Origin: Sulfitobacter sp. EhC04 | GTDB taxonomy: Bacteria > Pseudomonadota > Alphaproteobacteria > Rhodobacterales > Rhodobacteraceae | Assembly: GCF_001650875.1 (NCBI RefSeq) | Contig: NZ_LXYI01000042.1 | Location: forward strand, 54,137 to 118,136 | Length of the DNA: 64,000 bases | Reading direction: 5' to 3' | Shown: piece after piece, positions 56,232-64,000 of the stretch | How positions within the stretch are numbered: the stretch's first letter is position 1 | Layout: every line of letters begins with the position of its first letter | Made by a program: the position numbers and the translations under genes | Notes under the pieces: generated by a model | Told to the model about the DNA's origin: nothing | Database searches by the model: none | Seen by the model: the letters and a program-made list of their open reading frames with translations, nothing else

Positions 56232-57617
56232 ATGGGCTTTTCACCACATCTTGCCGAGCGGCGCTTTGGCTATGGCGCATCGCCCGAGATCGCGCCGCCT
56301 GCCTCTGTCGCGGCCATGCTCGACAATCTGCGCGGTGAAGACGTGATGGCCCGGCAGTTCCCGATCCCCGGGTTCCGCCCGTTGCAGGATGCCAGTATCG
56401 TCAAACGCCGCTTTGATTCCTTTGCCCGCAAGGAAACCACATCCTCCGAACAGGCCGCGGAAGCCCGCAAAAAGTCTGACGCGATCGTGCATGATTTCAT
56501 CCGTCAACGCCTCCGGTCCTTTGGGCAGATCCAGCTGCGGCGCATTTATGGCTCCGACACTTTCCGCGAGCGGCTGGTTGTCTTCTGGGCGGATCATTTC
56601 ACCGCACAGGGAAAAGCTGCGATGCTCAAACAGGCGGTCCCCGCCTATGTCGAAGAAGCGGTCCGCCCCCATGTAACCGGGCGCTTTGCGGATCTGCTGA
56701 CCGCCTGCGTCATCCATCCCGTAATGCTGGAATATCTGGACCAGACAACATCCATCGGACCGGGCAGCAAAAGAGGCCAGCGCAAAGGCAATCGCCGGGG
56801 TCTGAATGAAAACCTGGCGCGCGAATTGCTGGAGCTTCATACCCTGGGCGTCGGTTCCAGCTATGGTCAGGACGACGTGCGCCAGATGGCTGAATTGCTG
56901 ACGGGCATGAGCCGCACGCGCGACTATACTTTTGTCTTTCGCAAGGGTTGGGCAGAACCGGGCAGAGAAACCGTGCTGGGCAAGACCTACAGCGACCGCA
57001 AGGACATGACGCCGATCCGCGACGCGCTCAACGATCTGGCCATGCACCCCGACACGGCCCGTCACCTTGCCACCAAACTGGCGGTGCATTTCGTTGCCGA
57101 TACCCCGCCAGAAGAGCTGGTTGCGCGGCTGACTGCCGCCTACCTGGACAGCGGCGGTGAATTGATGGCGTTCTATGAGGCGCTGCTGAATGATCCTCTG
57201 GCCTGGGAAATGCCCGCCACAAACATGCGGCCTCCGCTGGAATACATCAGCACCGCATTGCGCGCGCTGGCCGTTCCGCCGGATCGCATTCAGGCATTGA
57301 AACCCAAGGAGACCCGCAGATGGTTCCTCGGTCCGCTGAGGATCATGGGACAGGATTGGCTGGTGCCCTCGGGACCCGATGGCTGGCCCGAAGCCGATGG
57401 CGCATGGGCCACCCCGCAAGGCATTGCTGCCCGGCTGGAATGGGCGATGACGGTTCCCTCCCGGCTGCTTGGGGAATTGCCCGAACCTGCGGAATTCCTG
57501 CGCAGCACCGTGGGCCCGGATGCGCCGGAGCAGTTGAAGTTCGCCACTGCCGCCGCCGAAACCCGCGCGGTCGGGATTGGCCTTGTGCTTGTCTCACCTG
57601 CGTTACAGCGACGCTAG
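56232..57617 (+). CDS. DUF1800 domain-containing protein
   Basis: Protein of 461 residues of the DUF1800 family, with the conserved core HFTAQGKAAMLKQAVPAYVEE in part, GLNENLARELLELHTLGVG and the later DTARHLATKLAVHFVAD. DUF1800 genes are nearly always followed by a DUF1501 gene, as here (13 bp). No signal peptide was seen with the chosen ATG 56232 (GGAG 5 nt upstream), though family members are often exported. Function unknown. Confidence 0.9.
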   Translation: MGFSPHLAERRFGYGASPEIAPPASVAAMLDNLRGEDVMARQFPIPGFRPLQDASIVKRRFDSFARKETTSSEQAAEARKKSDAIVHDFIRQRLRSFGQIQLRRIYGSDTFRERLVVFWADHFTAQGKAAMLKQAVPAYVEEAVRPHVTGRFADLLTACVIHPVMLEYLDQTTSIGPGSKRGQRKGNRRGLNENLARELLELHTLGVGSSYGQDDVRQMAELLTGMSRTRDYTFVFRKGWAEPGRETVLGKTYSDRKDMTPIRDALNDLAMHPDTARHLATKLAVHFVADTPPEELVARLTAAYLDSGGELMAFYEALLNDPLAWEMPATNMRPPLEYISTALRALAVPPDRIQALKPKETRRWFLGPLRIMGQDWLVPSGPDGWPEADGAWATPQGIAARLEWAMTVPSRLLGELPEPAEFLRSTVGPDAPEQLKFATAAAETRAVGIGLVLVSPALQRR

Positions 57618-57630
57618 AAAAGGGATCACG

Positions 57631-58791
57631 ATGACAAAGAAGCTCTCCCGCAGACAGCTTTTGACCCGCGCAACGGCAATCGGCTGCTCGCTGGCCGCCA
57701 GCCCCTTGTGGACCCCGATGACCTTTGCCCAAGCCCCCTGGGACACCCGCCTTGTCGTCATCATCCTGCGCGGCGGCATGGATGGGCTGGATGTGGTGCG
57801 GCCGATGGGCGATCCGGCCTTTGCCGCATTGCGGCCTGGCCTGAAGTCCGATGGCGCGCTGGACCTTGACGGTTACTTTGCCCTGCACCCGGCACTTGCC
57901 GGGCTGATGCCGCTTTGGCGGCAGCAGGAACTGAGCTTTGTCCATGCCGTATCCACCCCCTACCGCGACAAGCGCAGCCATTTCGATGGCCAGGACCTGC
58001 TGGAAGCAGGCACCGCCGAGCTGGGCGATGGCACACGCGATGGCTGGCTGAACCGGCTGTTGCAGCAGATGCCCGGTGTGGCGCGGGACACGGCCTATGC
58101 CATTGGCACAACACCCCTGCCGGTATTGGAAGGGACTGCGCCGGTGTCGAACTGGGCACCGGAGGCCAATCTGAAGATCAGCCCGCAAGCCATGCGGCTG
58201 GCCGCCATGGTGATGGAGGAAGACCCCGCCCTGCACGCCGCCCTGGCAGAAGCGGAAATGCTGGCGGAGACCGAGATGGATGGCAAAGGCGGCCGGGCAC
58301 ATCATCAGATTGCCCGCTATGCGGCAAGCAGGCTGCGCGGTGACGCTCGGGTTGCGGCCTTTTCCCTTGGTGGCTGGGACACCCACCGCGTCCAGCACCG
58401 AGTCCTGCCGCGCAGCCTCGGGACGCTTCAGGACTCCATTCTGGCCCTGAAGGACGGGCTGGGCGCGGATGTCTGGGGCAAGACCGCGATCCTCGCGATG
58501 ACCGAATTCGGGCGCACGGCCCGCGAAAACGGCGCCGGTGGCACCGATCACGGCACCGGTGGGCTGGCGATCCTGGCGGGGGGTGCGATCAAGGGGGGCC
58601 GGGTGAGCACCCGCTGGCCGGGGCTGGCAGAGGTCGATCTTTATGAACGTCGCGACCTGATGCCGACCGGCGATGTGCGCGCTACAGCAGCCTGGATGCT
58701 GCGGGGCATTACCGGCGTGAACAAGGATACTCTGGAAGCCAGCGTTTTTCCCGGACTGGACATGGGCAGCGACCCCGGCCTGTTGGGGTAA
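57631..58791 (+). CDS. DUF1501 domain-containing protein with Tat-type signal
   Basis: Protein of 386 residues, sulfatase/alkaline-phosphatase-like fold. The N-terminus KLSRRQLLTRATAIGCSLAA is a twin-arginine signal. Then VVIILRGGMDGLDVVRP, HAVSTPYRDKRSHFDGQDLLE and MTEFGRTARENGAGGTDHGTGG carry the conserved Asp, His and Arg residues. Co-transcribed with DUF1800. Probably periplasmic and folded before export, which hints at a metal cofactor. Substrate unknown. Confidence 0.9.
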   Translation: MTKKLSRRQLLTRATAIGCSLAASPLWTPMTFAQAPWDTRLVVIILRGGMDGLDVVRPMGDPAFAALRPGLKSDGALDLDGYFALHPALAGLMPLWRQQELSFVHAVSTPYRDKRSHFDGQDLLEAGTAELGDGTRDGWLNRLLQQMPGVARDTAYAIGTTPLPVLEGTAPVSNWAPEANLKISPQAMRLAAMVMEEDPALHAALAEAEMLAETEMDGKGGRAHHQIARYAASRLRGDARVAAFSLGGWDTHRVQHRVLPRSLGTLQDSILALKDGLGADVWGKTAILAMTEFGRTARENGAGGTDHGTGGLAILAGGAIKGGRVSTRWPGLAEVDLYERRDLMPTGDVRATAAWMLRGITGVNKDTLEASVFPGLDMGSDPGLLG

Positions 58792-58806
58792 TTCCTGCCG
58801 GGGTTC

Positions 58807-59019
58807 TCAGAAGGCCGCCGTGGTCATGACATAACTGCCCAGGCTGGCAACCAACCCCGCCTCGCCCGCCTGAATCGACGCTGCAACCACGATCACAACA
58901 CCCACAAGCGAGACCGCAAGAACGATCCAATCCACCTTGCGGGGATCGGCACCTTTCTTTTCTGACGTGTCGCGTTTGTCCGGAAACATCTGTGCGCCTG
59001 TGGTTTGTGCTGCATTCAT
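58807..59019 (-). CDS. Small single-span membrane protein, hypothetical
   Basis: Protein of 70 residues: a polar N-terminus rich in Lys and Asp (FPDKRDTSEKKGADPRK), then one clear membrane helix (WIVLAVSLVGVVIVVAASI) and a short Gly/Ala-rich tail ending VMTTAAF. It resembles short Flp-pilin-associated or Rhodobacterales-specific hypotheticals. No strong ribosome site, so the start may be the later Met at 58989. Divergent from the acetyltransferase; the 188 bp between hold no other gene. Confidence 0.55.
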   Translation of the reverse strand: MNAAQTTGAQMFPDKRDTSEKKGADPRKVDWIVLAVSLVGVVIVVAASIQAGEAGLVASLGSYVMTTAAF

Positions 59020-59207
59020 GCCATCTCAGCAGGGTAATATGTCGATTTTTGGCTGTCACGGTGCAGGTTTTGCGGCGCAGACCAAGATATCGGCACAGGT
59101 TGATCGGAAAACATGCCGCAGGATACCCCCTAACGGTGACGCTCAGGGCGGCCCGAGCAGCGCATTATCCTCTTTCCCAATGGGTTTGCTGCGCATATCG
59201 TTTTACC

Positions 59208-59933
59208 ATGACTGACGTTTCTTCCCCTTCGAGGCCTGTCGGGCCGCCTGTGCCCAACTGGACGCCGCCACCGCGCCCTTCGGACGACACCATGACCGGC
59301 AGTTATGCGCGGCTGGCCCCGCTGTCCGCAGATGTCCACGCCGCCTTGCTTTACCGCGCTTATGCCGAGCATGACGCGGTCTGGGACTATATGCCCTACG
59401 GGCCATTTTCATCTGCCGCGCAGTATCATCGCTGGGCGCGGGAGCATGAAGGCCAGCAAGACCCGTTTTTCTACGCGGTCCGCAATCTGGAGAGCGGCAA
59501 CTGGGAAGGGGTGGCGAGCTATCTGCGCATCACGCCAGCCGCAGGTTCAATCGAAGTGGGGCACATCAACTTCAGCCCGGCACTGCAACGCACACGCGCG
59601 GCCACCGAAACCATGTACCTGATGATGAAATGGGCCTTTGAAGCAGGGTATCGGCGGTATGAATGGAAATGTGACGCATTGAACATGCCTTCCCGTCGGG
59701 CGGCGCAACGGCTTGGGCTGAGCTACGAGGGCATTTTCCGCCAGGCCGTGGTGGTAAAGGGGCGCAACCGCGATACCGCCTGGTTTGCGGCCATTGATTC
59801 CGAATGGCCCGCGTTGAAAGAAGCCTTCGAGGCCTGGCTCTCCCCGGCGAATTTCGACAGCGACGGTCAACAACGCGAAAGCCTGGGCGACCTGACCGGC
59901 CTTGTCCGCGCCGCCAGCGATCCCGCGCTTTGA
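59208..59933 (+). CDS. GNAT family N-acetyltransferase (RimL-type)
   Basis: Protein of 241 residues of the GNAT fold, RimJ/RimL subfamily: ARLAPLSADVHAALLYRA, then WEGVASYLRITPAAGSIEVGHINFSPALQRTRAATE (in part), where the acetyl-CoA pyrophosphate loop is the QRTRAATE turn, and YEWKCDALNMPSRRAAQRLGLSYEG. The target cannot be predicted. ATG 59208 is supported by frame and length. Confidence 0.9.
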   Translation: MTDVSSPSRPVGPPVPNWTPPPRPSDDTMTGSYARLAPLSADVHAALLYRAYAEHDAVWDYMPYGPFSSAAQYHRWAREHEGQQDPFFYAVRNLESGNWEGVASYLRITPAAGSIEVGHINFSPALQRTRAATETMYLMMKWAFEAGYRRYEWKCDALNMPSRRAAQRLGLSYEGIFRQAVVVKGRNRDTAWFAAIDSEWPALKEAFEAWLSPANFDSDGQQRESLGDLTGLVRAASDPAL

Positions 59934-59975
59934 GTACGGGTCTTTTCAACGGGTAGGCCCCCGGCCCCATTGCTC

Positions 59976-60695
59976 CTAGATCGCGACCTTGTTGGACAGG
60001 CGGTGCTGGATGAGGCCCGCCAGGATTGCCGTCTCTGATGCAGCAGCCTCGCCCAAAGCTCTTTTCGCGGCGAGGGCATGTGCCGCATCTTCCAGCGGCT
60101 TGTCCTCGGCCAGCCGCGCAACACCGGTCAGGAACTGCGCCACGTAGGCCAGCGCGTGATCATCGGGCGGGTCCTCAAGCACCTCAGCGATATGGGCCAT
60201 ATCGTCCTGCAACGCGATCCGGTCGGGAATGACGACAGCATTGTCCAGAACGCGCGGCCCTTGTGGGTGGCGGTCTTCGGGCAGCAGCGACAATATCTTT
60301 TCCTGAAAGCCCGCGATTGAAACAAGCGGCTTGGCGAGGAAGCCGTCAGCCCCCGCTGCCATCGCCTCCCCCTCCAGATAGGTGTCGCCGGACATCGCCA
60401 GCAGGACTTGGACCCTGGGCTGGCTGACCGCCAGTTCCGAAATCAGGTCGGTTCCATTGCCATCGGGCAGGCCAAGGTCGATAACGACCACCGAAGGACG
60501 GTAGACCTGCAAATGGCGCCGGGCCGACCGCAGGCAATCGGCCCGCCTGATCCGCGCACCCGACCGCAGGCAAAGCAGGCGCATCGCGTCGCAGGCATAA
60601 CGGCTGTCCTCAATCACGAGGACGGTCAGGCCCAGCAGGGGTCGGGCCGACGTCGGTTGCGGAAGTTGGGCGGTGAAGGGATCGTTACTGTCCAT
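59976..60695 (-). CDS. Orphan response regulator with C-terminal helical domain
   Basis: Protein of 239 residues. Receiver domain: acidic pair Glu29-Asp30, phospho-acceptor Asp73 in VVVIDLGLPDG, Ser102 in LLAMSGD and Lys122 in FLAKPL. Residues 140-239 are helical (HIAEVLEDPPDDHALAYVAQF, then AAHALAAKRALGEAAAS), with no recognisable DNA-binding or enzymatic output motif. The helical tail resembles an Hpt-like or protein-binding module. ATG 60695 has GGAG 6 nt upstream. No histidine kinase is in the window. Confidence 0.85.
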   Translation of the reverse strand: MDSNDPFTAQLPQPTSARPLLGLTVLVIEDSRYACDAMRLLCLRSGARIRRADCLRSARRHLQVYRPSVVVIDLGLPDGNGTDLISELAVSQPRVQVLLAMSGDTYLEGEAMAAGADGFLAKPLVSIAGFQEKILSLLPEDRHPQGPRVLDNAVVIPDRIALQDDMAHIAEVLEDPPDDHALAYVAQFLTGVARLAEDKPLEDAAHALAAKRALGEAAASETAILAGLIQHRLSNKVAI

Positions 60696-60846
60696 TGTCG
60701 TCTCCAATCCGATAACGACTCAGAGAGTATCCAGCGATGGCTAATGCGCCGTTAACGCCGCCAGACCGCCAGCGCGCGCAGGTGTCACATTGCCCTTGCT
60801 CCGGCTTGGGGTCATAAGGCAGATGCAAATCGGAAGGATACCTATC

Positions 60847-61251
60847 ATGATCGGACGTTTGAACCATGTGGCCATCGCTGTTCCCGACCTGGAGGCGGCC
60901 GCGGATCAATATCGCAATGCGCTCGGGGCCAATGTCGGCGCGCCGCAGGACGAGCCCGACCATGGCGTAACCGTCATCTTCATCGAACTGCCCAACACCA
61001 AGATCGAATTGCTGTATCCGCTTGGGGAAAACTCTCCGATCCAGGGGTTTCTGGACAAGAACCCATCAGGTGGCATTCACCACATCTGTTACGAAGTTGA
61101 TGACATCATCGCGGCCCGCGATCACCTGCAATCCACCGGCGCGCGTGTACTGGGGACGGGAGAGCCAAGGATCGGCGCACATGGCAAGCCGGTTCTCTTC
61201 CTGCACCCCAAGGATTTCAACGGCGCCCTGGTCGAGCTGGAGCAGGTCTGA
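60847..61251 (+). CDS. mce: Methylmalonyl-CoA epimerase
   Basis: VOC-fold protein of 134 residues, interconverting (2R)- and (2S)-methylmalonyl-CoA in propionate metabolism. LNHVAIAVPDLEAAADQYR (His7), then GGIHHICYEVDD and the C-terminal GALVELEQV supply the metal ligands; HPKDFNG is a family motif. ATG 60847 gives the normal N-terminus. DUF1467 follows after 3 bp, a conserved pairing in alphaproteobacteria. Confidence 0.95.
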   Translation: MIGRLNHVAIAVPDLEAAADQYRNALGANVGAPQDEPDHGVTVIFIELPNTKIELLYPLGENSPIQGFLDKNPSGGIHHICYEVDDIIAARDHLQSTGARVLGTGEPRIGAHGKPVLFLHPKDFNGALVELEQV

Positions 61252-61254
61252 ACC

Positions 61255-61548
61255 ATGGGTATCACATCGGGCATCGTCCTGTTTGCCGTGATCTGGGCGA
61301 TGACGTTTCTCATCGTCCTGCCGATCCGCGTGCAGACCCAGGGCGATCTGAAGGACATCGTGCCGGGCACCCACGCAGGTGCGCCGGAACATCATTATCT
61401 GGGGAAAAAGGCGCTATGGACCACCGCCATCGCGGCGGTCATCTGGGCCATGGCGGCCACGGTCATCCTGTCAGAATGGATCAGTATCGCTGATGTAGAG
61501 ACCTGGTTCAGGGCCGGCGCATGGTCAGGCCGTGGTACAGATGGGTAA
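61255..61548 (+). CDS. DUF1467 family membrane protein
   Basis: Protein of 97 residues with two membrane helices (SGIVLFAVIWAMTFLIVLPI and TTAIAAVIWAMAATVIL) and the DUF1467 signature RVQTQGDLKDIVPGTHAGAPE between them. Three bp after mce and surely co-transcribed. Function unknown. Its last 41 bp overlap the 3' end of the convergent EI24-like gene. Confidence 0.93.
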   Translation: MGITSGIVLFAVIWAMTFLIVLPIRVQTQGDLKDIVPGTHAGAPEHHYLGKKALWTTAIAAVIWAMAATVILSEWISIADVETWFRAGAWSGRGTDG

Positions 61549-62215
61549 AGGTCGCAGCCCCCAGGATCGGGATCAACAAGTTCAGCAGCGGCACTGACAA
61601 GGGCATTGCCATCAGCGTGCCTGCCACCCAGATCGTGCCGATATGTTCCCGGCGCAGCGCCTTTGCCTGCGCCCTGCCGACCCAGCGGATCGCCACCATC
61701 GTGAAATATTCGCGGCCCAGCAGGAACCCGTTCATCATCCAGAAGATCAGCGGCGCAAAGGGCGGGAACATCAGATAGAGCGCGATGGCAAAGATATTCG
61801 CGGCCAGAAGCACGCCAAGAAAATTCACCGTATCGCGCAGGGCATCGCCAAAGGATACTGAGTTCGCGCGAGGCAATTGCGGGAAGTGTTGCGCCTCAAC
61901 CGCGTCCGCGACCTCGTCCAGGAACATCGAGGTGATCGCAGAGGCGACCGGGATCATCAGGAACACCGACAGGAACATCAGCAGGAACGCGGCCCCCCAG
62001 GACAGGAAATCGTCGATCCACTGAACCTCGCCCAGGATCGGAAGCCAGATCTCATCTGGTGTTATCGCTTCGGTCAGCCAGGCGAAACCGGCGGTAAACC
62101 CGATCAGCAACATCAGAGACAGCACCACCCCCAGCAGAAAGACCCGGCGAAAGCGCGGGTCGCTCAACTGCCCAAGCGCCAGAAGAAATGCGTTGAATAT
62201 CAGACCTATAGCCAT
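61508..62215 (-). CDS. EI24 / CysZ-like membrane protein
   Basis: Protein of 235 residues with four or five hydrophobic segments, e.g. VFLLGVVLSLMLLIGFTAGFAWL and FLMIPVASAITSMFLDEVADAVE in part. The latter is the characteristic EI24/CysZ stretch, with ILFWMMNGFLLGREYF-like sequence (FWMMNGFLLGREYFTMVAIR) later. CysZ imports sulfate in E. coli; no cys genes are nearby, so transport of sulfate is uncertain. Its start overlaps the nitroreductase stop by 10 bp. Confidence 0.88.
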   Translation of the reverse strand: MAIGLIFNAFLLALGQLSDPRFRRVFLLGVVLSLMLLIGFTAGFAWLTEAITPDEIWLPILGEVQWIDDFLSWGAAFLLMFLSVFLMIPVASAITSMFLDEVADAVEAQHFPQLPRANSVSFGDALRDTVNFLGVLLAANIFAIALYLMFPPFAPLIFWMMNGFLLGREYFTMVAIRWVGRAQAKALRREHIGTIWVAGTLMAMPLSVPLLNLLIPILGAATFTHLYHGLTMRRP

Positions 62216-62778
62216 GTCGTTATGCGCTCTATTTCGGGGCGGGGTCGTTCCGGAGGTACAGAGGTTTCCGTGCCAATGTGGATGATCCCCGCGATCCGCT
62301 CATGATCTTCCAGCGCCAGACCGTCACGCATGAAGGCCCGGTCATGTGACACCCAACCAGACAGCCAGTTCGCGCCCCAGCCGCTGGCCAGCGCCGCGTT
62401 CAACAGCGAAAGGCATACCGCGCCCGCTGAATAGGTCTGCTCAATCGCGGGCACTTTCTCGGAGGGTCGTTGCACTTCAACCACCACAACGGCCAAATGG
62501 CCGTCGTCGAATTGGCTGCGGGCCTTGGTTATCTGTTCTGCCGGCAGACCCAGCTCATTGGCTCGCCGCTCTGCCGCGTCGGCGAGGGCTTGCAGCGCAC
62601 CACGTTCCAGCACGACGAACCGCCAGGGTTCCAGCTTGCCATGGTCCGGCGTCCGTGCGGCGGCTGTCAGAAGGGGCATCAGCGCTGCGCGATCCGGCAC
62701 GGGCAGTCCAAGCGTCTTTGACGGGCGCGACCGGCGGGTCTGTAGAAAATTCAGGGCGTCGGGATTGGCAACGGGCAT
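62206..62778 (-). CDS. Nitroreductase family protein
   Basis: FMN-dependent oxidoreductase of 190 residues, YdjA-like size. The flavin-binding N-terminus is LQTRRSRPSKTL, followed by AARTPDHGKLEPWRFVVL and GAVCLSLLNAALASGWGANWL. The C-terminal IIHIGT strand is typical. A small nitroreductase acting on an unknown electrophile. Nine bp separate it from the HDAC-like gene upstream, so these three minus-strand genes form an operon. Confidence 0.92.
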   Translation of the reverse strand: MPVANPDALNFLQTRRSRPSKTLGLPVPDRAALMPLLTAAARTPDHGKLEPWRFVVLERGALQALADAAERRANELGLPAEQITKARSQFDDGHLAVVVVEVQRPSEKVPAIEQTYSAGAVCLSLLNAALASGWGANWLSGWVSHDRAFMRDGLALEDHERIAGIIHIGTETSVPPERPRPEIERITTWL

Positions 62779-62787
62779 ATTTGGTCC

Positions 62788-63894
62788 TCAGAGTCCTAGT
62801 GTTTTCGCCATGTCGTCTATCGACTGGCGCAGGAAGGCATCAAAGGCTGGCGAAGGCTGGCGGATGTTAAACGATGGCAACATCGGGTCGGTTGCCATGA
62901 TGGCGCTGCCCGCAAGTGTCGCAATGGTGGCATGGCCGCAGAACGGCACATAGGCTTCGGAATAACCCCCTTCATGAACCAGCACAAGGCGGCCATCGCA
63001 GAGGCGGGCAGCGGTGTCCTTGATCCGCTGGGTCATCTCGGCAAAGGTTGCCGACGTGGCCTGCATCCGGGCAAGCGGGTCGACCATGGACGCGTCGAAA
63101 CCGCAGGCGACGATGATCAGGTCGGGCTTGAAAGCGTCGATGGCAGGAATCACAACCCGGTCCATCGCATGAAGATAGGCCGTATGGCCGGAACCCGCGT
63201 ACATCGGAAGGTTAATATTGGCACCGTCTCCGGCCCCCTTGCCCCGATCCGATATTGCACCCGTGGTCGGGGGATAGTTACCTTCCTGATGGAGCGAGAT
63301 CGTCAGCACGTCGTCACGGTCATAGAAAATCTTTTCCGTGCCGTTGCCATGATGCACGTCCCAATCCAGCACAACGACACGTTTCACGTCGCCACGGGCC
63401 AAGGCCGCCTCGACGGCGATGGCGATATTGGCGAGCAGGCAAAAACCCATCGGGCTGTCAGGTTCGCAATGGTGGCCCGGCGGGCGGGTCAGCGCATAGG
63501 CGTTGTCGAGATTTCCGGTCGCCACAGCCTCGACCGCGGCACAGGCCAGGCCAGCAGAGAGGGTCGCTATTTCGTAGCCACCCCGACCGAATGGCGCATG
63601 ATGTCCGATTTCGCCACCCTGGGCGTCCGATACCGCTTTGAATTCATCCAGATATTTGGCCGGATGTACCCGTTCGAGGCTTTCCCGGTCTGCTTCCGGT
63701 GCGCTGCGTTGATCCAATTCAGCGCTAAGCCCCGTCACATCCATCAGGTTCTTCAACCGCCGCTTTGTCTCCGGGCTTTCGGGAAGGCCCCCACTGGCCT
63801 GCGGCTGCACCAGCCCGCCCACAGGCAATGTCAGGGCATAATTGCCGCCTGCGTGCCAGAAGCACCGCTCATCCCAGTAAAATCCAGTTGCCAT
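62788..63894 (-). CDS. Histone deacetylase-like amidohydrolase
   Basis: Protein of 368 residues of the HDAC/acetoin-utilisation/acetylpolyamine amidohydrolase superfamily. Zinc and catalytic residues are visible: tandem His in RPPGHHCEPDSPMGFC, DWDVHHGNGTE (Asp and His) and the later Asp in CGFDASMVDPLA, plus the Tyr in HEGGYSEAY. Acts on acetylated polyamines or lysine-like amides. ATG 63894 is preceded by GGAGGGAG. First gene of a three-gene operon with the nitroreductase and the EI24-like protein. Confidence 0.93.
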   Translation of the reverse strand: MATGFYWDERCFWHAGGNYALTLPVGGLVQPQASGGLPESPETKRRLKNLMDVTGLSAELDQRSAPEADRESLERVHPAKYLDEFKAVSDAQGGEIGHHAPFGRGGYEIATLSAGLACAAVEAVATGNLDNAYALTRPPGHHCEPDSPMGFCLLANIAIAVEAALARGDVKRVVVLDWDVHHGNGTEKIFYDRDDVLTISLHQEGNYPPTTGAISDRGKGAGDGANINLPMYAGSGHTAYLHAMDRVVIPAIDAFKPDLIIVACGFDASMVDPLARMQATSATFAEMTQRIKDTAARLCDGRLVLVHEGGYSEAYVPFCGHATIATLAGSAIMATDPMLPSFNIRQPSPAFDAFLRQSIDDMAKTLGL

Positions 63895-64000
63895 GATATT
63901 CTCCCTCCTGAAGCCTTGCGCCGAAACTGGCGCAGCGGAACGGGATTGTCCATCATACACGCCTGATGAATGGCTTGTCAGGGAGCCTCTTCCAGCAAGG

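Noticed and set aside
63979..64000. C-terminal end of another minus-strand gene at the right edge
   Set aside because: A frame ending LLEEAP-stop is open to the edge, but seven codons are too few to support a gene.

Overview
The window is high-GC, gene-dense chromosomal DNA that reads as a marine alphaproteobacterium of the Rhodobacterales (Roseobacter group). The signs are an RpoHII-type heat-shock sigma factor, COQ9, DUF1244, DUF1467, a DddL-like DMSP lyase cupin, the pyk, mreBCD-mrdA-rodA and pheS/pheT neighbourhoods, and a CtrA-like site in front of comM. Nearly all of it is ordinary core genome. No rRNA, tRNA, CRISPR array, phage gene or intact insertion sequence was seen. The first gene is cut by the left edge.

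Layout. 0-4 kb: an acyl-CoA ligase and thiolase pair converging on a bioM-bioN-bioY biotin transporter operon. 4-9.1 kb: COQ9, rpsU, an Lrp regulator divergent from alanine dehydrogenase, mscL, a glutathione transferase and the DddL-like cupin. 9.1-16 kb: ytoQ, pheT, yrhK, pheS, catalase, rplT and rpmI. 16-19 kb: pyruvate kinase and small conserved genes. 19.1-24.7 kb: the elongasome operon mreB-mreC-mreD-mrdA-rodA, then a 2-hydroxyacid dehydrogenase and a 173-bp near-perfect palindrome. 25.9-31.6 kb: M3 peptidase, membrane-anchored MoeB-like E1, dut, coaBC, rpoHII. 31.7-36 kb: cobU-cobC, a GST, comM and an esterase. 36-45.8 kb: gshB, yraN, rsmI, LpoA-like lipoprotein, glnD, murJ, a rhomboid-like protein lacking its catalytic residues, and trpS.

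45.8-53.7 kb is the one clearly accessory region. It holds an RTX-type M10 metalloprotease, a SARP-like winged-helix/TPR regulator, a vanadium-haloperoxidase/PAP2 enzyme that opens with nine Asn-Gly-Arg repeats, and a subtilisin-family protease with no visible signal peptide. A 19-bp element is 17/19 identical upstream of the haloperoxidase/regulator and the subtilase, in the same orientation and about 80-90 bp from each start. A partial version lies upstream of the metalloprotease. The four genes therefore look like one regulon, and this is the best candidate here for an undescribed system. The 758-bp gap after it carries a run of hairpins ending in a strong intrinsic terminator, probably a noncoding RNA.

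53.7-64 kb returns to core and conserved genes: aspS, a hemerythrin, a DUF1800/DUF1501 pair, a GNAT acetyltransferase, an orphan response regulator, methylmalonyl-CoA epimerase, a CysZ/EI24-like membrane protein, a nitroreductase and an HDAC-like amidohydrolase.
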